From NCBI GenBank assembly GCA_027624995.1, contig JAQBTI010000059.1:1-10171 (forward strand): DNA of 10,171 bases. Reading direction: 5' to 3'. Positions within the stretch are counted from its first letter, which is position 1. Each line of letters begins with the position of its first letter. This DNA is from Chloroflexota bacterium (GTDB taxonomy: Bacteria > Chloroflexota > Dehalococcoidia > Lucifugimonadales > CATQGZ01). The notes under the pieces are model-generated. The model had not been told where the DNA came from, did not search any database, and saw nothing but the letters and a program-made list of their open reading frames with translations. A program made the position numbers and the translations under genes. Shown here piece after piece: positions 1 to 7,400 of the stretch.

Positions 1-1695
1 GAGCTCTTGACTGGCCTCGAATCGAAGATGCTGGCCGCCTCGGACCTTGGGCACGAGGTCTCGGCACTCCTCGCTCAAGTCCTGGATATTATCGACTGGC
101 CTGGTAGCTCCGGCGGTGTGCCTGCTAGCGGCCTGCTGGACGACGACTATTCGCTGGTCGAACTCCTCGGCGCCTTCGCAGACCATCAGGATGAGATCTC
201 GGAGTCCCTCTCCAAAGTCGAACTCGCCAGACAGGCGCTCTCGGATGCGGTCGGAGGCGACGCGTCGACGTTTTCGGCTAATCTGTCTGACCTCACAGAC
301 CTGGTCGAAGAGCTTGAGACCGGCCTTAAGCTAGTAGGTGCCATCGCTCCAATGGCCGGCCCGATGCTGGGAGCCGACGGAACTCGGAGGTACCTCGTGC
401 TCGGCCAATCCGCCGATGAACTCAGGGCCACCGGCGGCTTCGTCTCGTCGGTCTGGCTGGTCGTCTTCGAGAACGGCCAACTCCAGGACATCGTGTATCA
501 AGACGCGGTGGCCGTCGATGATTGGGAACGGCTGGAACTCTACCCGGTTGCCCCACCTGGACTCGAACAGCACATGAACGCCTGGGTTTGGCTTCTGCGA
601 GATGTCTCCTGGGACCCGGACTTCCCCACAACGGCTAGGACAGCTGAGGACATGTACCTAATAGGCCGTCGACAAGACGTCGACGGCGTCGTAGCCATCA
701 ACCAGTGGACCCTGCTCAAACTGGTCGAGGCGCTTGGCTCAATCGAGCCGCCGGGCGCGGACGAGCCAATAACGTCGCGGAATCTCCTGCCTGCACTCGA
801 GGAAGGCACCGACCGGCACGGCCGGGCGTTCATGGACCTAGTGCTTCAGGGCCTGCTTGAGAGGTTCGAACAGCCGGTGTCGCTTCTCAGCCTTACCCGC
901 CTCGCATCCAGCTTGTTGGAAACGTTGGAACGCCGGGACACGCTGGTGTATTTCGATGATGTGGACCTGCAGCAGGTCATGAGCGGCTTCGGCTGGGACG
1001 GCGGCGTCCGACACCCGGAGACCGACTACCTCTACGTCGTAGACTCCAACGTCGGCTGGAGCAAAGTTGACCGAAACGTTCAACGCGACGTAAGCTATGT
1101 TGTTGACCTTAGAAAAATCGAGCGCCCCCGAAGCAGCCTCACGCTGAAATACAGCAATCACAGCGGGCCTGGCTCCCCCGCGTGCGACCCGCAGTGGCTG
1201 AACAGAGGGACCAACTACAGTCAGCTCAAGAACGCATGCTACTGGAACTTCCTCAGAGTGTATCTTCCTCAGGGCTCCCAACTGCTCAGTCGCACCGAAC
1301 TGCCGTTGCCGGAGCATAGCGTGTCGGTTGAGATCGGGCGCGGGATCCCTGGTCAAGATACGGCCGGACTATCCTCAAGTCATAGTAAGACCGTCTTCTC
1401 GGGTCTCGACTCTATCGAGGCCGGTGAGCGAGCCGAAATCAATCTCGTATACGATCTCCCGCCGTCGGTCTTGGAGCGGGACGGCGACGATCTCAGCTAT
1501 CGTCTCTTGATTCAGAAGCAGCCCGGTGTCAGACAGCGCATGGTCTCGGTCGAGATCAAGGTTCCGGATGGGTACGAATTGAAGGACGGCTCACATGACC
1601 CCGATAGAACCGGAAGCGGCACGGTCGGCTTCGACATCACCTTAGAGCGGGACACATGGCTCGACGTTGCGTTCCAGGAGACTTCCGGTGGCTAG
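1..1695 (+). CDS. DUF4012 domain-containing protein (5' end outside window)
   Basis: The reading frame is open to the left window edge. The first possible start is a TTG at 7, but no signal or membrane segment follows it, although DUF4012 proteins usually begin with a transmembrane helix. I therefore treat it as the C-terminal 564 residues of a longer protein. Counting from the TTG, residues 1-115 are mostly helical and low in hydrophobicity. The DUF4012 signature follows at about 127-160 (YLVLGQSADELRATGGF, then an FENGQL turn). The second family block is at about 197-245 (RDVSWDPDFPTTA, then DGVVAINQWTLLKLVEALG). The rest, to residue 562, looks like an extracellular beta-rich region. The molecular function of DUF4012 is unknown; members are often found near surface polysaccharide or envelope genes. 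The stop lies inside the start region of the next gene, so the two are probably co-transcribed and translationally coupled. The family call is secure; the role is not. Confidence 0.88.
   Translation, partial: ELLTGLESKMLAASDLGHEVSALLAQVLDIIDWPGSSGGVPASGLLDDDYSLVELLGAFADHQDEISESLSKVELARQALSDAVGGDASTFSANLSDLTDLVEELETGLKLVGAIAPMAGPMLGADGTRRYLVLGQSADELRATGGFVSSVWLVVFENGQLQDIVYQDAVAVDDWERLELYPVAPPGLEQHMNAWVWLLRDVSWDPDFPTTARTAEDMYLIGRRQDVDGVVAINQWTLLKLVEALGSIEPPGADEPITSRNLLPALEEGTDRHGRAFMDLVLQGLLERFEQPVSLLSLTRLASSLLETLERRDTLVYFDDVDLQQVMSGFGWDGGVRHPETDYLYVVDSNVGWSKVDRNVQRDVSYVVDLRKIERPRSSLTLKYSNHSGPGSPACDPQWLNRGTNYSQLKNACYWNFLRVYLPQGSQLLSRTELPLPEHSVSVEIGRGIPGQDTAGLSSSHSKTVFSGLDSIEAGERAEINLVYDLPPSVLERDGDDLSYRLLIQKQPGVRQRMVSVEIKVPDGYELKDGSHDPDRTGSGTVGFDITLERDTWLDVAFQETSGG
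1676..1680 (+). promoter_or_regulatory. Ribosome binding site deciding the start of the Ig-repeat lipoprotein
   Basis: AGGAG sits 7 nt before the GTG at 1688. An upstream TTG at 1667 is in the same frame but has no comparable site, so the GTG is preferred. The site lies within the last codons of the upstream gene. Confidence 0.65.
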
Positions 1696-3322
1696 GCAGA
1701 GTCACCGCGCACAGGTGAATCGTCCGCCCAAGCTGGCGCTCCTATTGACGGCATTGATGGCCCTGACGCTTCTTGCCGCCTGCTCCGGGAGCGGGGCCTC
1801 TCAGACAGATCCCAAGCCGGTGGAACCAGACACCATCACGGTCTCAAAAGAGATAACGGCCTCCGTTCTGATAACCGCTCTCAAAGCTGAGCCGACCTCC
1901 CAGGTGGACAGCATAACCATCTCTCCGGGCATCGTCGTCTTGGACCCTGAGGAGTCCATCACTCTGTCCGCCCAGGCCCACGACCGCCAGGGGCGACCGA
2001 TCATAGACGCGGAGTTCATCTGGTCCGTGGTCGACCCCAGAGCCGGCGCCATCGGACCCGACGGTAAGTTCGGCGCCGGTCTTTCGCCGGGGACGTACAA
2101 AGGAGCCATTTCGGTTACCGCCGTTCAGAACACCCCAGGCGGAATCCAGCACGTAACCACTACTTTGGCGGTCACCATCGTCGGAGAGAAGCCAGAGTCC
2201 AACTTGGCGAGTATCGAGATACTGCCGGACAAGCCGACTGTCCTCTCAGGCCAGATATTTCGCCTCCGGGCTGTCGGATTTACGGAGGACGGGCTGGTCT
2301 TACCCGGTGTCAGTTTCGCTTGGCAGGTACGAGACCCAGAACTCGGGAGAATCAACGACCTGGGATACCTGACCGTGGTCGGTGAAGCCCGAACGTTCAA
2401 GGATGTCGTGAACGTGACAGGCGTCTGGCAGGGCGTAAAGGTAAGCAAGTCGATCGACGTCGCAGTCCTGCGTACGCCCAAGGCCGACGATTTCTTGGAC
2501 GTGCAAGTGCTCCCACGAACCGTTCACGTTGACCCAGGGGACAAGCTTCAGCTTCGCGCCGTCACCTTGAACGGACTTGGTGAGATCATGACCGGCACGC
2601 AGCTCCGCTGGAGCCTCGACGAAGCCTCGGCCGGCGTGATAGATGGCAATGGCGACTTCGTCGCCGGAGAGGCCCCCGGTATCTTCACGGACGCGGTACG
2701 AGTCGAGGCGGTCCTCCCCGGTGAGCAGGGCATCCTGCGCGCCGTTGACTTCGCCTCCGTCGTGATTCGCAAGGGAACCGAGGACCGGCCTCTCGAGGCC
2801 GTTCGCGCCCTGCCTTCCTCAATCATCGTCTCGCCTGGAAACCGCGCCATCCTCTCGGTACACGGCGTCGATGACCTCGGAGGAACGGCCTCGGGGCTGG
2901 TCACCTCCTGGGCCGCCGCCATCCCGAACGTGGGCAAAATGAACGCGAATGGTAGCTTTGTCGCCACCGGAGCCCCAGGACACTATCCTGCCGCCCTGGT
3001 CGCGACCGTCGAGCAAAGCCTCGGCGACGACATCGTGGTCCGCACGGCATCCGTAGATGTCACTATCACAGGAACACTAACGGAGGTCGAGATAAGCCCA
3101 ACTGTGACTACGCTGGCACCCGGCCGTACGGCGCACTTCCGCGTAACCGGCCGAGACGAGAATGGCGTGTTACTAACGGGGCTGGTGGTGCGTTGGAGCC
3201 TGTACGACGACCGCATCGGTACCATAGACGCCTTCGGCAATTTCACTGCTGGAGAAGAGTTGGGCGTCTTCCAGGCCTCGATCAGGGCCAGGGTCAACCA
3301 GACATTACCGATCCCACGATAG
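1688..3322 (+). CDS. Lipoprotein with about five bacterial Ig-like repeats
   Basis: This predicts a 544-residue exported protein. The N-terminus has basic residues, a hydrophobic stretch (about residues 16-28) and a lipobox LLAAC with the modified Cys at residue 32, so it should be a membrane-anchored lipoprotein. After a short linker come repeats of about 90-100 residues at about 73-165, 173-261, 271-361, 370-461 and 465-544. Each begins with an I.P..V.L..G-type strand. Each also carries a core of Trp, then G.I or a variant, then G.F.AG or a variant, an often-present PG.(F/Y) and a V.A-type strand. This resembles Big/Ig-like surface domains; no catalytic motif is seen. The fifth repeat stops before the last strand present in the others (compare VDVTI near residue 460). 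GTG is chosen as start because of the AGGAG before it; it overlaps the upstream stop by 8 nt. A structural or adhesive role at the cell surface is inferred. Confidence 0.85.
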   Translation: MARQSHRAQVNRPPKLALLLTALMALTLLAACSGSGASQTDPKPVEPDTITVSKEITASVLITALKAEPTSQVDSITISPGIVVLDPEESITLSAQAHDRQGRPIIDAEFIWSVVDPRAGAIGPDGKFGAGLSPGTYKGAISVTAVQNTPGGIQHVTTTLAVTIVGEKPESNLASIEILPDKPTVLSGQIFRLRAVGFTEDGLVLPGVSFAWQVRDPELGRINDLGYLTVVGEARTFKDVVNVTGVWQGVKVSKSIDVAVLRTPKADDFLDVQVLPRTVHVDPGDKLQLRAVTLNGLGEIMTGTQLRWSLDEASAGVIDGNGDFVAGEAPGIFTDAVRVEAVLPGEQGILRAVDFASVVIRKGTEDRPLEAVRALPSSIIVSPGNRAILSVHGVDDLGGTASGLVTSWAAAIPNVGKMNANGSFVATGAPGHYPAALVATVEQSLGDDIVVRTASVDVTITGTLTEVEISPTVTTLAPGRTAHFRVTGRDENGVLLTGLVVRWSLYDDRIGTIDAFGNFTAGEELGVFQASIRARVNQTLPIPR

Positions 3323-3326
3323 AAGG
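3321..3326 (+). promoter_or_regulatory. Possible ribosome binding site of the SNase-like lipoprotein gene
   Basis: AGAAGG overlaps the preceding stop codon and lies 10 nt before the TTG at 3337. It is the only purine-rich stretch close to that start, and supports the TTG as the beginning of the lipoprotein signal peptide. Confidence 0.4.
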
Positions 3327-3336
3327 CTTCTTAGTC

Positions 3337-4134
3337 TTGAGGGGTCTGATCCTAAACGCCCTTCTGGCCACTGCGGCCGCCCTTGTCTTCGCCTGCGGAT
3401 CGAACTCGTCTGGCGAAGACGCCTTCCCCACACCCACCCCGCCAGCCATTCAGGAGTCGGTGCGCGCCGAGGTTACCGACGTGATCGATGGAATCACGAT
3501 CGACGTCGAGATCGATGGTAAGCCCTTTCGGGTCCGTTACCTTGGGCTCGACCTCCTGGACCCGGGCACCCCCGAGGACGGCCGGTCGCTTCTCGAAGAG
3601 GCGTTGCAGTTCAACCGATTCCTCGTATCGGGGCATACCGTGGAGTTGGTCAGGGGCGTTGTCCAGACCGACTTGAATGGAAATTTGCTCCGCTATGTAT
3701 ACGTCGATGGTGAGATGGTCAACAAGACTATCGTCACTAATGGACACGCAAAGGTTTCGGAATTTCCCGCACTATTCCGGTACCAGTCGGAGTTCCTCAT
3801 CGCCGAGGACAATGCCCGAAACAGCAGGAGGGGCGTCTGGAAGACGCTGCCGCCCCTTTTGGCCGGCCCAACCCCAGATGCGTCGACAAGCTTCGGCGGC
3901 GGCACTCTCCCGACAGGACCCGGCGTACTAGGAGGCCAGGCTGCGTGTGAGTACTCCAATAACTCGACGCCCATGATCAAGGGCAACGTCGATGCCACCA
4001 GCGGCGAACGTCAGTATCACCTCCCCGGTGGCCTGTTCTATGACTCCACAGTGGTGGACGAGTCTAAGGGGGACCGATGGTTCTGCACGGAGATGGACGC
4101 CCTGGGGGCTGGATGGAGTCGCTCGCACCGATGA
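3337..4134 (+). CDS. Lipoprotein with SNase-like (thermonuclease fold) domain and C-terminal sunset domain
   Basis: From the TTG the protein has 265 residues. A short hydrophobic leader ends in the lipobox LVFAC (Cys20), followed by a Ser/Pro/Thr-rich linker to about residue 40. Residues 42-170 match the staphylococcal nuclease-like fold: VTDVIDGITI, RVRYLGLD, NGNLLRYVYVDG, VN..IV.NGHAKV and ARNSRRGVW. Against staphylococcal nuclease, Asp19 (D51), Arg35 (R67) and Asp40 (D72) are kept. Asp21 is Ile53, Glu43 is Asp75 and Arg87 is Asn116, so nuclease activity is doubtful. A Gly/Pro-rich linker leads to residues 204-262, which match the sunset domain often found behind such nucleases (IKGN, YHLPGG, Y..T, RWFCTE, AGW; Cys204 and Cys250 may pair). 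The gene begins 14 nt after the previous stop and probably belongs to the same operon. An in-frame opening upstream of 3337 lies inside the previous gene and lacks a signal peptide, so it was not used. The protein probably acts outside the membrane, as a binding or degenerate nuclease module. Confidence 0.85.
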   Translation: MRGLILNALLATAAALVFACGSNSSGEDAFPTPTPPAIQESVRAEVTDVIDGITIDVEIDGKPFRVRYLGLDLLDPGTPEDGRSLLEEALQFNRFLVSGHTVELVRGVVQTDLNGNLLRYVYVDGEMVNKTIVTNGHAKVSEFPALFRYQSEFLIAEDNARNSRRGVWKTLPPLLAGPTPDASTSFGGGTLPTGPGVLGGQAACEYSNNSTPMIKGNVDATSGERQYHLPGGLFYDSTVVDESKGDRWFCTEMDALGAGWSRSHR

Positions 4135-4261
4135 CCGCTTTGTCGAACCTTGGTTGTCACCCTCTCTTCTGACCGCCGGATGAACAGGTCTGCGGAGCAC
4201 GATCACCTGAGTCGCACATTCCATTCAGACCAGGATGTCTTCGGAATGAAATGCTCTCGGA

Positions 4262-4319
4262 CTCCGGACCACGTCTGGTGTGGTATTCCCTAAAGTAGAC
4301 TCCGAAGTGAGGTCCGGAG
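4262..4319 (+). repeat. 9-bp inverted repeat, possible terminator-like or regulatory stem
   Basis: CTCCGGACC at 4262-4270 is the exact reverse complement of GGTCCGGAG at 4311-4319. The 40-nt loop contains a smaller stem, ACCAC at 4268-4272 with GTGGT at 4280-4284, which competes with the outer one. No T-run follows, so a classical intrinsic terminator is unlikely. It lies just upstream of the dnaE promoter candidate. The function is unknown. Confidence 0.35.
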
Positions 4320-4321
4320 CC

Positions 4322-4352
4322 TTGATTAGCCCAAGCCCGCGCAGGGTATAAT
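4322..4352 (+). promoter_or_regulatory. Sigma-70-type promoter candidate for dnaE
   Basis: A perfect -10 hexamer TATAAT lies at 4347-4352. A -35-like TTGATT lies at 4322-4327 with a 19-bp spacer, which is longer than ideal. Transcription would begin near 4359, giving a leader of about 115 nt before the dnaE start. In the 339-base region it is the only -10 match of this quality that I noticed. Confidence 0.55.
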
Positions 4353-4358
4353 GCGGCT

Positions 4359-4379
4359 GTGCCTCGGCGTTGGGGCCAC
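4359..4379 (+). promoter_or_regulatory. Possible 5'-end hairpin of the dnaE leader
   Basis: GTGCCTC (4359-4365) can pair with GGGGCCAC (4372-4379), giving seven pairs (one G-T) with one bulged C and a six-base loop. If transcription starts about 7 nt after the -10 box, this stem would form the very 5' end of the mRNA. It might stabilise the transcript. This is read by eye only, and such stems occur by chance in GC-rich DNA. Confidence 0.25.
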
Positions 4380-4395
4380 GATGTATTCCTCCTAA

Positions 4396-4413
4396 GCCAG
4401 TCTATAGACTTGC
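4396..4413. repeat. Palindrome in the dnaE leader, possible operator
   Basis: AGTCTATAGACT at 4399-4410 is a perfect 12-bp palindrome. It extends to 18 bp (4396-4413) with a single mismatched pair (4398/4411). It lies downstream of the promoter candidate and about 60 nt before the dnaE start, a position where a dimeric repressor could block transcription. It does not match the Gram-positive LexA box. It is also a possible RNA stem with little or no loop, which favours a DNA-binding site over a hairpin. Confidence 0.35.
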
Positions 4414-4473
4414 CCATCCTATGAGGCAAGATGCGTCCAACCGGAAACTTCGCAGACAGCAGTCAGGTTAGAC

Positions 4474-7400
4474 TTGTTCTCGCATCTGCACGTACATACC
4501 GAATACAGCATGCTCGACGGCCTGAGCCGTTTAGAGCCCTTGGTGCTGCGTGCCAAAGAACTCGGCATGGATAGCCTGGGCATCACCGACCACGGCGGAA
4601 TGTACGGCGCCATCGATTTTTACAGAACGGCGAAGGCCAACGGCATTAGGCCCATTATCGGGTGCGAGATGTACGTCGCCCCGGGCAGCCGTCACAGTCG
4701 TTCGCCTTCCGAAAAGACTCCGTACCATGCGACCGTCATTGCGAAGGACAACACCGGCTACGCCAACCTGGTCAAGCTGGTCACCAAATCCCATATGGAG
4801 GGCTTCTATTACAAGCCCAGGGTCGACCGAGAGTTGCTCGAAGCGCATAGCGAAGGGCTCGTCTTCCTTTCGGGATGTCCCAGCGGCGAGGTACCGGGCC
4901 TGATCGCCCAGGGTCGGATGGATGAGGCGCGGACGACCGCAGCCTGGTACAGGGATGTCTTCCCGGATTATCACCTGGAGCTCATGCAGCACGGAGGGGT
5001 ACCTGAGCTCCCGGCGATAAATTCGGGGCTCATGGAGCTCCACAGCGACCTCGAAATACCCATCGTCGCTACCAACGACTCCCATTACATTCTGAGGGAA
5101 CACGCCCCGCTCCAGGACGTGCTCATCTGCATTCACACCAACACCAACGTGAACGACGAGCGACGCTTAAGGATGACGGAGGACTCTTACTATCTCAAGA
5201 GCCCTGAGGAGATGCGATCCGTTTTCGCGGAGACGCCCGACGCCCTGTCAAACACGCTCGCCATTGCGGAGAGTTGCAACGTAGAACTCGACTTCTCCGC
5301 CATGCGTATGCCCGAGTTCAACGTGCCAGACGGCGTGACCGCCGACGAGTACCTAGTGCGACTGGCTCAAGAAGGACTCAGTCGCAGACTCGGCATCGTC
5401 ACCGAGGAGGATGAGAAGCGCCTGGCCTACGAGCTCGAGGTCGTCAGGCTGACTCAGTACGCAAATTATTTCTTGGTCGTGTGGGACATCGCCCGTTTCG
5501 TGAGAGAGCGCGACATATTCTTCGCCGTCCGGGGCAGCGCCGCGGGCAGTATGGCCCTGTTCTGCCTCGGAGTCACCGACGTCAACCCACTGAAACATCG
5601 CCTAATATTCGAGCGCTTCCTCAACGTTGGGCGCAATGAGATGCCAGACATCGACATGGACTTCCAGGACGACCGTCGGGAGGAGGTCATCAATTATGTG
5701 GTCGCCAAGTACGGTCGCGACCACGTAGCACAGATAATTACCTTCGGCACCCTCGGCGCGAGGGCGTCCATCAGAGATGTCGGGCGAGCCCTGGCCATGC
5801 CCTACGCAGAGGTCGACCGCGTTGCGAAACTCATCCCGTTCAAGCTGCACATCACACTTGACGAGGCGCTGCTAGAGACCCCGGAGCTAAGCGAGCTTTA
5901 CCAGGCAGACGCGTCTATCAAGAAGCTTGTAGACACGGCGCGCAGCCTCGAAGGGCTTACCCGCCACTCCAGCACCCATGCAGCCGGTGTCGTAATCTCT
6001 AAGGACCCCGTAGACGACGTGGTGCCGCTTCAAAAACCTATCAAAGGTGACGACGAAAGCGTCAGCATGACACAGTACTCCATGGAGCCCATGGACGCCC
6101 TCGGCTTCATGAAGATGGACTTCTTAGGACTGGTCAACCTCACGGTCCTCGCAAAGGCACGTAACCTCATTTCTGAGCGGCACGGCGTGGATATCGTACT
6201 GCGCGACATACCTCTGGACGACTCGAAGACGTTCAAGATGCTGTCCAGAGGCGATACGGGCGGCGTGTTCCAGCTCGAGGGCACCGGAATGACGAGGCAT
6301 ATCAAAGAGCTAAAGCCTTCGTCCCTGAGCGACGTCTCAGCCATGATCGCCCTCTACCGGCCCGGCCCTATGGAGCAGATCGAGACCTTTATCGAAAGAA
6401 AGCACGGCCGTGCCGAGCCGGACTACCCTCACCCCGCCCTGAAAGACATCCTAGAAGAGACATACGGCGTCATCGTGTATCAGGACCAGGTACTACTGAT
6501 CGTGCAGGCCTTCGCAGGCTACTCGATGGGCGAGGCCGACATCGTGCGGAAGGCCATGGGTAAGAAGATCCCGAAGATCATGGCCAAGGAGCGACAGAGG
6601 TTCATCGAGGGTGCGCTGAAGCAGGGGTACGGCGAGGAGCTCGCCAGCAGGGTGTTCGCGCTCATCGAGCCCTTCGCCGGGTACGCTTTCGCCAAGCCGC
6701 ACGCCGTCAGCTATGGCCTTATCTCCTACTGGACAGCCTACCTCAAGACCCACTACCCGGCCGAGTACTTGGTCTCGCTCCTAAACTCATACTCCGGCAA
6801 CGCTGACAAGACCGCGAGCTCGATAGCCGTATGCAGGCGGCTCGGCATTCCCGTATACCCGCCGGATATCAATCGTGGCGAAGCCGAGTTCTCGATCTCC
6901 GCGGCCGACGACGGTAAGCCATGCATCTTGTTTGGGATGGCCGCCGTAAAGAACGTCGGAACTGCGGCGGTCGAACAGCTTACCCAGGCCAGGAAGAAGA
7001 ACGGGCCGTTCGACTCCCTCGAGCAGATGTGCAGGGTGGCAGACCTCAGCGGCCTCAACAAGAAAACCCTTGAGAGTCTGATCATGGTCGGAACGTTCGA
7101 CCAGTTCGGCGACCGCGGAGCGCTCCTCGAGGTCGTCGATAGAATCGTCGGACTCGCCCAGAGCGAAGCCTCCATGCGGGACTCCGATCAGACGTCGATG
7201 TTCGACCTGTTCGGCGAATCTGTCCCCACACCTCTGGCGGACATCTCCATTCCAGACATCAAGACGCCCGACCGCCAGAAGCACCACTGGGAGCGGGAAC
7301 TCTTGGGCGTGCCGCTATCCAATAGTAGTCTGTTGGCGGCGGTCAATTCGGACTCGAACATTGTCGTCTTCCTTGCGGACATTGGCCCCGAAATGGCCAA

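Larger units (their letters stand above)
4135..4473. other. Intergenic region upstream of dnaE
   Basis: This 339-base stretch contains no credible protein gene. Its left half (4135-4260) shows nothing I can name and no clear terminator with a T-run for the upstream operon. The right half contains an inverted repeat, a promoter candidate, a possible leader hairpin, a palindrome and a 16-codon ORF, listed separately where supported. Confidence 0.7.

Noticed and set aside
838..1356. 172-residue open frame on the - strand inside the DUF4012 gene
   Set aside because: It lies opposite a gene with clear family motifs, shows no recognisable domain, and is typical of antisense open frames in GC-rich DNA.
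3193..3336. Longer N-terminus for the SNase-like protein, starting inside the Ig-repeat gene
   Set aside because: The extra residues are Arg-rich shadow translation of the upstream gene and would bury the lipoprotein signal peptide that begins at 3337.
3290..3345. Frameshift joining the Ig-repeat protein and the SNase-like protein into one gene
   Set aside because: The second gene begins with its own lipobox signal peptide, and neither alternative frame continues the fifth repeat.
4135..4473. tRNA or other structured RNA gene upstream of dnaE
   Set aside because: I found no T-loop motif of the GGTTCGA type, no anticodon-arm pattern and no riboswitch core; only short stems are present.
4531..5136. 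201-residue open frame on the - strand inside dnaE
   Set aside because: The sense strand here encodes the conserved PHP domain. The antisense product has no recognisable motif.
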